Positions 37,201-45,865 are shown, counted from the stretch's first letter. The stretch is DNA of 64,000 nucleotides from Muricea muricata (GCA_963855995.1 OY979718.1:43273559-43337558); one strand, 5' to 3'. Program-made: numbers and translations. Notes: generated by a model not told the origin, from the letters alone.

Positions 37201-37223
37201 CGAGTTAGTCGATGTGGAGCCAT
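19163..37223 (-). CDS. TAZ-like zinc finger and divergent protein kinase, 13 exons
   Basis: Exons on the minus strand: 37223-37166, 35807-35697, 33955-33824, 31981-31926, 31607-31488, 28676-28516, 27823-27649, 25288-25124, 24684-24513, 24197-23938, 21115-20999, 20046-19978, 19255-19163. All borders are AG/GT and all phases match; the sum is 1689 nt, 562 aa plus stop. Residues 1-119 are Ser/Thr/Gln/Pro-rich. Residues 120-212 are Cys/His-rich with C-x4-C-x8-H-x3-C-x5-C-x2-C-x9-H-x3-C, the spacing of a TAZ2-type finger except for C-x5-C (CBP has x7). The kinase domain covers about 286-550: Gly loop GRGGNG (294-299), Lys325, Glu333, HYDIKARN (Asp426, Lys428, Asn431), Asp447 in DYE, and DIYSLG. 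DFG reads DYE and APE reads SPK, so it is atypical but keeps the catalytic residues. The role is not known; TAZ fingers usually bind transactivation domains, which suggests nuclear signalling (inference). Confidence 0.85.
19633..19697. repeat. Near-perfect hairpin in the last intron
   Basis: Arms of about 29 bp (AGCTTTATATGATATAAATC...) separated by a short TCGTG-type loop. A third partial copy follows to 19722 and (TA)n precedes it. Confidence 0.75.
19978..20046 (-). CDS. TAZ-like/kinase gene exon 12
   Basis: Twenty-three codons: EEKLSELKAKNIGIGML then IESCVK. Acceptor CTTTATAG, donor AAG|GTATCT. It fits the helix G-H region of the kinase. Confidence 0.75.
20139..20397. mobile_element. Inverted-repeat MITE in intron 11
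   Basis: Arms pair around AGGGCTTCCAAAAGCGTAAA at the left and TTTACGATTTTGGAAGGACA at the right, with further pairing at CTATGAGCGCGCC. No ORF. Confidence 0.65.
20999..21115 (-). CDS. TAZ-like/kinase gene exon 11, helix F
   Basis: It encodes MENGPTRDIYSLGIFYVEM, the DxWSxG region with Tyr for Trp, then KGMWRQFL. Acceptor ACGTTCTAG, donor CTG|GTATGG, 39 codons in phase 0. Confidence 0.85.
21566..21699. repeat. Palindromic foldback (TATAATAAACA family)
   Basis: Arms TTATTGACCGAG... and its partner pair, with an inner GGTTTTTTAGTACGGACCG hairpin. Just outside the right arm is GTTTATTATAT. Confidence 0.7.
22899..23473. mobile_element. hAT-type non-autonomous element, 575 bp
   Basis: Inverted ends TAGGGATGAGCCGAT, multiple internal TAATCGGCCGATTA words, and an exact 8-bp target duplication GACAGGGC (22891-22898 and 23474-23481). 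It lies in intron 10 of the TAZ-like/kinase gene. Confidence 0.85.
23938..24197 (-). CDS. TAZ-like/kinase gene exon 10, catalytic and activation loops
   Basis: It encodes the catalytic loop GITHYDIKARNVLM, the metal-binding segment LTDYEFAKIG and the activation-loop end GGTPFFMSPK. Acceptor CAATTCTAG, donor AAAG|GTAATT. Confidence 0.9.
24513..24684 (-). CDS. TAZ-like/kinase gene exon 9, helix C and beta 4-5
   Basis: It encodes ANVSANEMQVLKKLVN (Glu333 of helix C) to EHMMVMRRA. Acceptor TTTTTTCTAG, donor GCAG|GTATAC. One base is left that makes Glu with the next exon, giving RRAEYSLHDHM. Confidence 0.9.
25124..25288 (-). CDS. TAZ-like/kinase gene exon 8, kinase N-lobe
   Basis: It encodes the Gly-rich loop (DYILGRELGRGGNGVVYEI) and the ATP-binding Lys in LLCAKI. 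Acceptor ATATTTTAG, donor ATA|GTAAGA. Phase 0, 55 codons. Confidence 0.9.
25427..25500. repeat. Tandem copies of a short palindrome
   Basis: Two direct copies, about 38 bp apart, of AATATACGACATTATGACTC...GTCGTATATT, each itself a hairpin. Confidence 0.7.
25691..25828. repeat. Palindromic foldback in intron 7
   Basis: Arms AATTCGGTTCTCGCAGGATA and its complement, with paired TTAATAAT and an apex near TGCCGAAGCCG. The right end is followed by TTGTTTATTA. Confidence 0.75.
25980..26260 (-). mobile_element. Penelope-like GIY-YIG endonuclease relic
   Basis: The minus strand reads GTRLKERQTDV, ALAEHVCQTSHDI, then RCFQRLC*EAWHIN and LNSDDGTRVY, matching the C-terminal part of the GIY-YIG domain that ends Penelope-like retroelements. 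One TAG interrupts it. The GIY-YIG start itself is not recognisable. Confidence 0.55.
26530..26640. repeat. Half copy of the foldback seen at 30927
   Basis: It shares CATTCGAGTTATTGAGCACT, TGGGAAGTTGGGAG and AAAGCGTAA with one arm of the foldback inside the Copia relic. Confidence 0.55.
27649..27823 (-). CDS. TAZ-like/kinase gene exon 7, linker
   Basis: Fifty-eight codons of charged linker: REGSERPERGGHHEENARAG, then RGNQVNQVKPGRDSTT and NETIIEEFKV. Acceptor TTCTTCTTCAG, donor GTT|GTGAGT. Confidence 0.8.
28516..28676 (-). CDS. TAZ-like/kinase gene exon 6, core of Cys/His domain
   Basis: It encodes AGELFHHRQTCDKKGKCQLC then QNVRIVYEFHKCSC and EEVCLLC. Acceptor CTCATTCAG, donor TTGG|GTGAGT. 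H166-x3-C170-x5-C176-x2-C179-x9-H189-x3-C193 supplies the zinc-ligand pattern. Confidence 0.85.
29640..31303 (+). mobile_element. Ty1/Copia-type retrotransposon fossil
   Basis: Fragments in several frames match Copia pol in order: ARRSGREKNPPTFYH-type linker near 29930 (reads RRSGREKNPPTFYHDV), the RT start WKAAADGEYLCLLENETWEL near 30070, IHQMDVVTAFLDGTLHKK near 30345, and the C-terminal MIAQILTNPLSKGQFEHYN near 31220 with a stop at about 31303. Stops and shifts are frequent. A foldback (30927-31105) is inserted in it. It lies in intron 5 of the TAZ-like/kinase gene, opposite strand. No LTRs were found. Confidence 0.7.
30927..31105. mobile_element. Foldback nested in the Copia fossil
   Basis: Arms TTTTCATGAGTTGGCGTG and its partner CACGCCTACTCATGAAGAAA, then AAGTTGGGAGAG and CTCTCCCAACTT deeper in. 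A half copy lies at 26530. Confidence 0.7.
31488..31607 (-). CDS. TAZ-like/kinase gene exon 5, start of Cys/His domain
   Basis: Forty codons: KMQVVVNMLRHYLSEKKKNE then CCASNSNATCKMCSCDWCKK. The N-terminal amphipathic helix and the C-x4-C pair resemble the first part of a TAZ finger. Acceptor CTGTTTAG, donor AAG|GTACGA, phase 0 both ends. Confidence 0.8.
31926..31981 (-). CDS. TAZ-like/kinase gene exon 4
   Basis: A 56-nt exon: acceptor TTGTTTTTTAG, then VPVPTKAAHIDGNKAFNK, donor AAG|GTATTG. It joins exon 3 in phase. Confidence 0.75.
32180..33345. mobile_element. Possible non-autonomous element with internal duplication
   Basis: Both ends carry TGTGGGTAGCC in inverted orientation, and the right end has GTACGCAGCGCGTACC. 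Inside, a block of about 150 bp (32345-32495) is repeated at 32574-32722. A sequence near 41944 has the same terminal words. Confidence 0.4.
33824..33955 (-). CDS. TAZ-like/kinase gene exon 3
   Basis: It encodes FQQHNEIYPDETSKSTKTPC then PNQNTASPTPNTVMQPLQLA. Acceptor TTTTTCAAG, donor TCAA|GTATGT. It appears to be a duplicate of exon 2 (QQ-N-E-PDxxx-K-T, P-QNT-SPT). Confidence 0.8.
33960..35690. other. Intron 2 sequence
   Basis: Intron 2 of the TAZ-like/kinase gene. A direct repeat containing AAAAACCTAAAAACA occurs at about 34460 and 34498; otherwise nothing is recognised. Confidence 0.5.
35697..35807 (-). CDS. TAZ-like/kinase gene exon 2
   Basis: It encodes SQQNESPDGAQAKTLTSFPT then QNTSPTQNADLPSQQS. 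Acceptor ATATTTAG, donor TCAG|GTAAAT. Low complexity, same phase and similar composition to exon 3. Confidence 0.8.
36059..36156. repeat. Palindromic foldback in intron 1
   Basis: Arms GGAAATACCAGATTTATTT and its complement. GTTTATTATATAA follows the right arm, as with the foldback at 21566. Confidence 0.75.
36585..36878. mobile_element. Inverted-repeat MITE in intron 1
   Basis: Arms CGACGTCCATACTCGAATTG and, inverted, CAATTTGAATATGGACGTGA; both contain AAAACGTCATTTTG-type words that recur inside. Confidence 0.7.
37166..37223 (-). CDS. TAZ-like/kinase gene exon 1 (start codon)
   Basis: ATG at 37223-37221, then APHRLTRKNSGSTSTEGQ, donor CAAG|GTAAGC leaving one base. It is the only ATG in phase with the next exon that I found nearby. 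Confidence 0.75.
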
Positions 37224-37471
37224 GATTTCTACACTTTAAAAACACTTTCACTTTGCATGTAAAATGGAAGTGGTTATTCGTACTGGACCAGTACGTCGAG
37301 TCTGATTCGCTATTCGCACTGCAGTCGGAATATTTCTTTCAAATGTCAGGGAAATTTTGTTTCTATCGATTCGTATAATCGTACTTTAATAAAGAAACAG
37401 TAAGCGAATACCACGAAGGTTATTTTCGTTCTTGAAATCAACCTTCTAGTCCTGTCTTCTAGACGTTCACT
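37224..37471 (-). promoter_or_regulatory. Putative promoter/5' UTR region of the TAZ-like/kinase gene
   Basis: This is the sequence just upstream of the start codon, up to a hAT element at 37480. I see no clear TATA box. The role is inferred from position only. Confidence 0.35.
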
Positions 37472-37479
37472 GTTCCAGC

Positions 37480-37970
37480 CAGGGTTGGTAGGTCCTGCGC
37501 ATGCTTGGAGCCAAAAGGTATGCAAAAAGAGGCCAAAATCTACTTAAAGAGGCCAAACTACAATTTTTCTAACGCGGCCAAACAAATGCTAAAAAGCCCA
37601 AATTTATCGCAAACTTATTACTAATAGTTTTGGGTATTGACACTGTTCAGCTTTTCTTTTACAACCAGTGCGATGTCTAGTGTACTGCGTAGTACAACTA
37701 ATTTATGCCATGAATACTAAATAATCCTCATATACTAAAAGTCCTCATGAATACTAAATGCCTTTAATATCACAATTAGTGTGCCTACATTATTATGACG
37801 ATTAAACATATAAAATCAAACTAAGATCGAAACATTTTCCAAGCATTACTTTGAAATAGAAAGAGGCCAAAAAGTAGCCAAAAAGCCAAACTTTTTTTTG
37901 AGGCCAAGCAAGAAAAAAAGAAGCCAAAATCGAGTTATTTGGCCTCTAATAGGCCAAACTACCAACTCTG
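37480..37970. mobile_element. hAT-type MITE, CAGGGTTGGTAG family, copy 1
   Basis: A 491-bp element with ends CAGGGTTGGTAGG and CTACCAACTCTG, many AGGCCAAA words, and an exact 8-bp target duplication GTTCCAGC (37472-37479, 37971-37978). Confidence 0.85.
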
Positions 37971-37980
37971 GTTCCAGCCT

Positions 37981-38104
37981 GCCTCGTACCCAGGCGCTTT
38001 TTTTGTAACGAAAATTATTATACTTAATTCAGTGTTGATCTATATATACAACACTGAATTAAGTATAATATTCTCTTTACAAAAGAGCGCCTGGGTACGA
38101 GGCT
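37981..38104. repeat. Inverted repeat with CCTCGTACCCAGGCGCT arms
   Basis: Outer arms of 17 bp and an inner perfect pair ACACTGAATTAAGTATAATA. It starts immediately after the target duplication of the hAT element. Confidence 0.8.
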
Positions 38105-38108
38105 GTTC

Positions 38109-38147
38109 CAGTGAACTCAAATAAGACTTATTTGAGTTCACTGGGCT
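38109..38147. repeat. Perfect 18-bp palindrome
   Basis: CCAGTGAACTCAAATAAG is followed after one base by its exact complement. Confidence 0.85.
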
Positions 38148-38196
38148 GTTCTTCTTCGTAGCTATACCAGCATGTTCTCTTCCCTACATTGGACCT

Positions 38197-38427
38197 TACC
38201 CATAATGACGTCATTTAGTAGTTAAGCGAGTAAAACTATTTAAATATGGCAATATTGTTAATTTTTTTTAGGTCCTTATTTGTCCAGAACATTAAATGAA
38301 ACAAATAATTTAACATATTTATTTCACAAATAATCTTTTTGTTACTTAAACCACTCAATTATATTGGCATATTCAAATAGTTTTACATGCTTAACTACTA
38401 AATGACGTCATTATGGGTATGGTCTAT
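38197..38427. mobile_element. MITE with long inverted ends
   Basis: Ends CCCATAATGACGTCATTTAG with about 45 paired bases; the middle is AT-rich and has no ORF. Confidence 0.75.
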
Positions 38428-38756
38428 TAATAATAATTCTAAATTGTACATCGTCCTTCAATTAATAATAATTGGAAAGTTTAGGGTCAGCTTAAGAACG
38501 AATCAATATTACTGGTTAAAAAATTGTTGGGCATTACTCGCCCTTCAGGCTCGCGCTTTAGCTAAGTTTGCTGAAGTAGATCGAGTAGATACAGTCCCAG
38601 TGAGTGAAAATTTTGTTTTATCATGTTCGTCTGTGTCTAATTTTTGTGGTGCAATTTTTAGTTCTACAATTTTTAATTATTGTAAATATCGGAAAAGAAT
38701 GTGTAATTTATAATTATTATAAATCAAAGGGAAGAGAACATGTTGGCTATACAGGC

Positions 38757-39057
38757 CTAGGGTTGGTAGGCTTTTGCGCATGCGCAATCAAAGCCAAATG
38801 ACGTTTTTTTAAAAAAGGCCAAAAAGGGCGAAATTTTATCAATGTTTTCACATGGTATCAGTCAGATTTGGTATTAACGCGTATTTACACGAATGTGTCT
38901 ACGGCATTGACAGTTTTTACTTATATCTTGTCACTCGTTAAAAAAAGCTAAAATAAAGCAAAAAGGCCAAACATTTTTTTCAAGACCAAACAAGAAATAA
39001 AAAAGCCAAAATCGAGTAATTTGGCATTAAAAAGCCAAGATACCAACCTTGAAATCA
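38757..39057. mobile_element. CAGGGTTGGTAG family MITE, copy 2
   Basis: Ends TAGGGTTGGTAGGC and TACCAACCTTG, internal AGGCCAAA words as in the copy at 37480. No target duplication is recognisable. Confidence 0.65.
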
Positions 39058-39084
39058 ACCTTGATACTATCCTAGGTAGCCCAT

Positions 39085-39200
39085 TTGTGATTGTGGTTTC
39101 AGTAATATGTTAAGAACAGTGGATATATTATCTGTATTACGTAATTGTTTATTACAATATATGCACTGATCTCCACATATTACTGAAACCACAATCACAA
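39085..39200. repeat. Inverted repeat with 25-bp perfect arms
   Basis: TTGTGATTGTGGTTTCAGTA begins the left arm and its complement ends the right arm; the loop is about 65 bp. Confidence 0.8.
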
Positions 39201-39204
39201 TGAA

Positions 39205-39575
39205 CCATTCTCCTATTCAACAAACTTTTGAATTCGGAAAATCAATTAGCACAGCTGGAAAGAGCATCCTAAATTTCATACAATTGCCACGTTTGGTTGC
39301 GAAATATTGTAAAATATGGAAAATACAGTCCTGTAAAGTTGGCGAATTTTGTATACTTTTGTATTACGCACGGAAAAGCGTTAACACTATGTGGAAATGT
39401 GGTAACGCTTTTTCCCGCGTAATACAAAAGTATATAAAATTCGCAAACTTTATATTACTATATTTTCAACAGTTTACAATATTTTGCAACCAAACTTCAC
39501 AATTTCACTAAATTTAGGAAGCTCTTTCCAACTGTGCTAAAATTGTTTACGAATTTAAAAGTTTGTGGCCACTGA
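39205..39575. mobile_element. GGACCATTCCCC family MITE, copy 2
   Basis: It shares the left end (ACCATTCTCCTATT), the CACAGCTGGAAAGAGCAT segment and the central GTATTACGC/GCGTAATAC palindrome with the copy in the LINE at 4018. The right end is truncated. Confidence 0.75.
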
Positions 39576-39671
39576 CCACTGAGCTTTACAAATACTGGAG
39601 GAGCGGCTCGGCATGAAAAAGTGTCGCCAGAAACATGACGGATTTTGGCCTTTGCTGACGCCATATGGTTC

Positions 39672-40061
39672 GGTGAGGGCTATTTCAGATCTGTCCGAGC
39701 GCCTAGCGACCAGTATTTTTCAGTTTATCTACGCTCGCCTTACCTACCACTTAAAAAAGTTTTTAAACTACCTACGGATTTCTGTTGGCATCCAGAGGTT
39801 TGCGTCGGATTGGTCGACGTGCTGTCTTTCGGGGACGCTGTTCTGGGCTCAAACCCAGGGAGTAACATTTATTTGTTGATATCGGTCTTATTTTTGTTTT
39901 CAAAGTTTGTTTTTTTCAAAAGTTTTAAGACTTTCCGTTTTGTAACGTATTCCTCGTTCTTTAGACTATTTATAAAAAATTGATTCGCAATATATTATAA
40001 CCGATGTCTTATCTCCACCTGATTATCAAGGTGCTCTGACGGATCAGAAATAGCCCTCACC
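39672..40061. mobile_element. MITE with 9-bp target duplication (Mutator-like?)
   Basis: Ends GGTGAGGGCTATTTC pair over about 33 bp, flanked by an exact 9-bp duplication ATATGGTTC (39663-39671, 40062-40070). A 9-bp duplication fits Mutator-like elements. Confidence 0.7.
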
Positions 40062-40070
40062 ATATGGTTC

Positions 40071-41346
40071 ATATGGTTCCTCATTGCCTACAGGTATTTA
40101 CCACTGACCAACCACGATCCCGAGATTTTAGAAAGACATTCGCCCCCCTGTATTTTGTAAAAAAGTTTTATGGGCTTATAGCTTGCAATTGGTTGTTTTC
40201 GGAAAAAAATCAAAGAAAAAATATGCTTTTTTCGCTCGTGGACGCAAGGATTTGTAAAAATAATGAGGAAATGTTTCTTCTAGCGGGTAAGACTCTCGAA
40301 ACTTCCAATTTTATATCGTTTTACTGGCTAAGTTTGCATTTTGATTCCCAAAGTTTGCAGGAAATTCCCATCCGATGCACACATCTTGTCTTGTACCCTG
40401 TGACGTCATGCCTTACGTCATTCTATTCTGATTCCATCGCGCGCATTGTTCCAGGGTCTATATCTATATTCCAGGGTCAGTTTGTATGTTCAAATGCTAA
40501 GAATGTGATAGGTAAGACGTTCACTCAAGAAGCATGTAACTGACTCGGGTAAGACACTTTTTAAAATATTAGAATTTTGTTGGTTCCCCCTCAAAAAAAG
40601 TCACACCCCTCTTGACCTTTTCTCGTTCCGTTGTCCCTGCTGGATGGTCAATTCCAAATGGAAACACATTTATTGGATCGACTCAAGTATTCATCATATA
40701 GGTACTGACCTTGTGTTTGGTAGCATTTATATGCAATTTAGCGAAATTATTTTGCTCACTTCCACAAGCCGCAAAGCGGTAAAATGTGTAAAGATGACCA
40801 TCAAGCGTTGTCCTAAGTAAAAGTATCGAGTGAGACCGCCTCAAAGACGTGACAAGGGATTATATAGGCTGTGCACATTGACAATGCATGCCTATCAATG
40901 CACTGCACGTACACATGCAGTATCTGATGTGAGCCCAATTAGGCGATTATTGAGCCTAATTAAGCTTTACCAGTTTAATAAAAATGAAGTTCGTTTTCTC
41001 GAATGAATATTCGTCACAACTCAACTTTGAGTTTTGGGAAGGGGGGGGGAGGGACAACGTTTTCCCCAGGATTTGTTAGCTTAATTCCTTTCACGCGAGA
41101 CACGATATTGGAATTCAAATACTTCTAGTGCGGCTGGTACCAGTATTCACGTTGGGCCCAAAGTACTTTAAACAGCCCGCAAACCTCCATCTCTATATTG
41201 CTACGGCTTCGCATGGGATCTCGTCTAGTTCCTGGACACTTGTATAACATAAGGACAGGACGGTCATGACGTCAATCACATGTGATCAGTACTTATTTAC
41301 ACGGCTCTTGCGGTATTTAATGTTTATATTACTAATATTAGCACAG
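40071..41346. other. Intergenic, nothing recognised
   Basis: An open frame of 159 codons at 40064-40543 on the plus strand has no recognisable domain and overlaps the MITE border; I do not call it a gene. Confidence 0.4.
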
Positions 41347-41637
41347 GGCGCCCGACTACGGCATTGTCTTCTGGAAGTATTTTAAAATAAGTATTTGGGT
41401 TATGCAGTATATCTAAGAATTTTTTTATTATGTGAAAATGCGCTTAAGCGTAATATTGAAATTAAAATATTGTGAGAAACCGCTAATAAGAAAAACGCGG
41501 GCGATGAACAATATTTTAATTTAAATATTACGCTCAAGCGCATTTTCACATAATAAAAAAATTCATTGATATACTGCATAACACAAACACTTATTTTAAA
41601 ATACTTCCAGAAGACAATGCCGTAGTCGGGCACCCTG
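41347..41637. mobile_element. Long, nearly perfect inverted repeat
   Basis: Arms of about 125 bp begin CACAGGGCGCCCGACTACGG and mirror it at the right. It has the shape of a young MITE. Confidence 0.8.
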
Positions 41638-41943
41638 TGATATTGGCTCTTTTATCGTGACTAAGAATTAAAAGCTATCCTGCATAGAATTCAGCGCCGT
41701 TTCAACTAAAAGTCCGAATTACCAAAGGCTGCGTTTCCACAGGGGAAGAACAGGTCCATAGATAAGGTTTTCTGAAAATTTACTGTAGATGACTAAACAG
41801 AATGCAGATTCCCATGCACCAGTTTGTCTTTTCCTCCATACAGCAGTCGTCGCGATGTATTTCTTCGAATTACTTTAAATACTCAACAACGGAGAGAGAA
41901 TCTGTGGTACATTAGGATTTTATCCAAATAACGCCATGTTAAA

Positions 41944-43117
41944 AAATAGGTACGCAGCGCGTACATGTGGCTAGCCCAACACAAAGCAACTGACAAAAAG
42001 GTGGCTACAGCAAATGCTGTTATAAAAAATATAATTTGACAAAGATATTCAAATCCATCATTATATATTTCTTACAATGTGCGCACAGCTTGATACAATT
42101 ACTGTACTTCACAGGAATAGTTTTCCAGCTAGTAATATTAGGCGTGCTACAGTACACAAACGATATACAATACATTAAGTTTTTGTAACAGCACAAATTA
42201 GTGCACTGTTTTCACTTTTAAATGTCATTAATCCGTATTTAATCAGGATTAGAGCTCAAAAGATTATTTTACAGTTATATTCCATGAATAATAGTCAAAA
42301 GAGGGTCCCCATCCTACATGAAGCATTAGATTCTAGATGAAATCACATGGGGCAATGTGTTCTGTCTAATCAATAAAACCCTACTGTTGTGTTAGTTATT
42401 ATTTTCTTGAGTGTGTTTTATTGGTTAAAGCCTGCAGATAATTAACAAATAATAAAACAAGTATTGAATTTGGTTTTTTCAAGAGATCTAAAAATAATTA
42501 AACCTTTGTCAGTGTTATTCGTCTTAGTTTGCTTCAATAGATAATACTGAACTCATCCAATAATTGGTTATATTAAATGTATTTAATACTATCCAGACGG
42601 CTATTGTTCGACGATGTAACAAAAAAGTGATATTCTAAAGCTACTACGATTGAATAAACTTTCCTCTACACATATTTGAAGTTTTGAAATGATTTAAAAA
42701 TCATTAAATTTCTCTCAGACTTTCCAATGATATTTTGAATGGTTATCAAAATAGCATACGGGCGAAAATATTTGAACATGACCCTCATCAACGTTTTTGT
42801 CTTCGAATTTTATTCAGTATATTTTATCTTCAAATATATTGAAGACTCCAAAGAATTAATTGACGGAATATCAGAACGAAATCTGGATGAAATACTGATG
42901 ATTATTTTGCTGAAAAGTCCATATATTTTGACCCAGTAGAAGTATATCTTCAACTGTTTAAAATATCGGGTTTTTACCGCGCACGTGCAGAGCATCCAGA
43001 TAGCATGCTATTTTAGGAATGCCTGTTGCTATAGACACGCGGAAAACACGCTATATACGAAATTTGAACCTGTAGATACGGTTTCCGAGTCCTGGGGAAC
43101 CGTAGGGTACTTTCTTC
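41944..43117. other. Intergenic; possible end of the 32180-type element
   Basis: At 41944 the words ATAGGTACGCAGCGCGTAC and GTGGCTAGCC match, inverted, the right end of the element at 32180-33345. A second end was not found. The rest is unrecognised. Confidence 0.35.
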
Positions 43118-43861
43118 CAGTGTTGCCAAGTCCGGGATTTTATCCCGAGATCTCGGGATTTTTTACATCAGTTGGGATGTTTTTGGGATTCTTATTTTAA
43201 AAATTCAATCTCGGGATTTTTTGGGATTTTTCAGAATTCGAGTTCTAAATTTAGTAATCAAGTTTTTGGTGAAATTAGCTAGTTAACAAACTATTTTGTT
43301 AAATAGACAATTTATGCTGTCATATTTACAGCCGTGGCAATTGAAGTGTTCCTAAAATATTGCATCAATTCATCTGCTCACTAGAACAAATTGATTTGAC
43401 AGTCGGTGGAACTGTTTACAAACTTCACAAATCTGACCATCTCTGGTCACTTCCTGCTCTGTTGTGATTGGCCGCTTGTGCCAAAGCCAATGGTGATTGG
43501 AGCATTCAACGGGAAGTTGATTAATTATTTAGGAATTGTAAAATTTTCAAATGTTTTATCAAATGAATTCGTTCATTTTGTCAAATGAATTGATACAATA
43601 TTTTATTAGGAACACTTCAATTGCCACGGCTGTAAGCCCTATTGACCTGCGTATTTAACAAAATTTTGTTTTGGAAGGCTCTCAAAAGCAAAAGAGAGAG
43701 GCAAAGAACACACAATAGGTGGCCTGAGGCCTAAATTGCGCAGAGACTGGGAGAATGAAATGAATGAGAATGAAAGTAAGAATTTCGGGATTTTCAAAGA
43801 AATCTCGGGATATTTAGGGAGCTTACTTGGGATTTGTACAAAATTAGAGTTCGCAACGCTG
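43118..43861. mobile_element. hAT-type element, 744 bp, carrying a nested MITE
   Basis: Ends CAGTGTTGCCAAGTC and its imperfect complement, many TCTCGGGATTTT words, and an exact 8-bp target duplication CTTTCTTC (43110-43117, 43862-43869). Confidence 0.85.
43329..43632. mobile_element. Mariner-type MITE nested in the hAT element
   Basis: A 304-bp element with inverted ends CAGCCGTGGCAATTGAAGTG and a TA on each side; arms pair over about 45 bp. Confidence 0.85.
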
Positions 43862-44295
43862 CTTTCTTCGCATGTTTTGACAGGTGAAATGTGATACATG
43901 TTCACCTTTGAGCTGCAAGCCGTTGTAGCGTCTTCAATATTTAATATTTTTCGCTCAAAAGAAGCAAATATCTTGGGAAAACGATAGCGATTCATTCAGT
44001 GGTATTTTGAGGAAAATACAATGAAGGATGCCATGGATTTTCGCAGCGAAAGGTCAAAATATTTGTAGTAATTAATACTGTCGAACGTAAACAATGATAT
44101 AAACGCGTTGTAGTTTAGATTTCGCTGTATTTTTTTTAGCTATAGTTTGTAGTATTTTCGTATGAAACTTAGCTTAAATGTAGAGAAAATTGTAGCGATT
44201 ATTTTAGTGGCATTTTGAAAAATATACGATTAGATATAGGATAGCAAAGTTATTGCTGTATTTTTTTGCATACGAATTTATAATTATGTTTCGAT

Positions 44296-44665
44296 ATAGC
44301 CCAAATGCCCAATACTGGTTTTATATTATTGTGTATATGAGCTTTGTTTATAATTATAACTACTTACTGTGAGAGAAACGGCAAACGAGCTGAGCAAACT
44401 CTACTGCCTAAATGCCCAATACAGGTTTTATATAGTGTATATGTCGTACATGCTTCTGTTAGAAATTTATATCTGAGCTTTGTTTATGATTATAACTGTA
44501 CTTATACTGTGAGAGAGCAAACGAGCAAACTCAAATGCCCAATAGAGGTTTTTATATTGTGTATATGTCGTACAATATGTTTCTGCTAGAAATTATCTGA
44601 GCTTTGTTTATTACTATAACTACTTACTGTGTGAGAAACAGCAAACGGGCAAACTCTACTGGCTA
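44296..44665. repeat. About 130-bp tandem repeat, 2.6 copies
   Basis: Each copy has TGAGCTTTGTTTAT, AAATGCCCAATA and GTGTATATGTCGTACA in order. Confidence 0.75.
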
Positions 44666-45331
44666 GAACAGTAGAAGTTGCGAGTGTGAATTTCAAAAGT
44701 TGTGAATTTCAATAATTATTGCTCCTTAGTGTTTGGTGCACTTCGCAACTTATAAGGTACGACATAAATGAATAATCACTATATACCTGGTAGGGTGGAC
44801 AAATAGCAGTTGCTGAAGAATTTATAGGAGTACTAGCATTTCTACTTTTTTCTTATCGCCCGTAGCTAGTGACGCTTATTCCTTTCCACTTTCCGAATAC
44901 ATGCGAACAATCGGCGCTAACTGTCGAAGCTTCCGGCCTATTACGCTGCTTCACGAAAATTCGGACAACGCTCACCACGTACCGCCGTTTGAGTATGAGA
45001 TAGTGGCTTGCCCGCAAACGGGCTAGCCACAAAAATACTGACTAGAATGTTATAACCGCAACACAACACATGAAAGTAAAAAAATACTGGGAAAGGGACA
45101 TTTCTAAACAACGAAACCGCAAACAATGAAACGGAACAGCGAAAGCCGGAAAGAAACCAGGAAATACATTGTTTCGTTTCCTGATTCGTTTCCTTTTTTC
45201 GCTCTAGTGTTTCCCAGCTTTTCTATTAGTTATGTTTGCTGTTTCGTTTCGTTATTCCGCTTCGTTGTTTCGTTGTTTAGTAATATTAATGTCCGTGGAA
45301 AATTGCATTAAGCCCTTCTACTATGAAGGTT

Positions 45332-45852
45332 TTTATTATTATTATTATAGGGTTAATTACACTTTATGGCAATTAAAAATTGAATTACAAAGTATTTACA
45401 AAATTAGAAAAGTTAAAAAGAAACTATATATTAACAAATTGCATAAAAAAGCTAGCAATAAAAACACTAAAGATGCAACGGCATTGAGTAAATTTACTTA
45501 TTGATCTCGGAGACCGTGCTTGGGAAAAGCTGCTTTTAAAACGTTCTGTCCTACACATGTATAATGATGAACAATGATAGATCTTGTGAATTTCGGGTGT
45601 TGTAGTGGTGAACAGTTTCTCTAGTTTGTAGCACATTTGCTCCTTGAGCGGACCCTGTTTAATAATTTTGCGTAAAGTATTTATACAAATTTTCGTACGC
45701 CTAGACGTCTTTCACAACCTGCAATCTTCAGTGCTTCGTCGTAGGCGCAGCTAGGGAAAATGATACGCATTACTTGTTTATGGACTCTTTCCAGATCTGC
45801 AGATTGGTATTGCGTTATCGAATTACCCCAGACTTCAGTACTTCACAACTAT
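45332..45852 (-). mobile_element. LINE RT C-terminal fragment
   Basis: The minus strand reads EVWGNSITQYQSADLERVHK, QVMRIIFPSCAYDEALKIAG and CERRLGVRKF, then a second frame CYKLEKLF with SPRSISKF, as at the end of CR1-type RTs. A short (ATT)n lies at its 3' end (45332-45349). Confidence 0.65.
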
Positions 45853-45865
45853 ATTCTAGAATAGA

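Noticed and set aside
40064..40543. 159-codon ORF
   Set aside because: Starts in a MITE border and shows no recognisable protein features.
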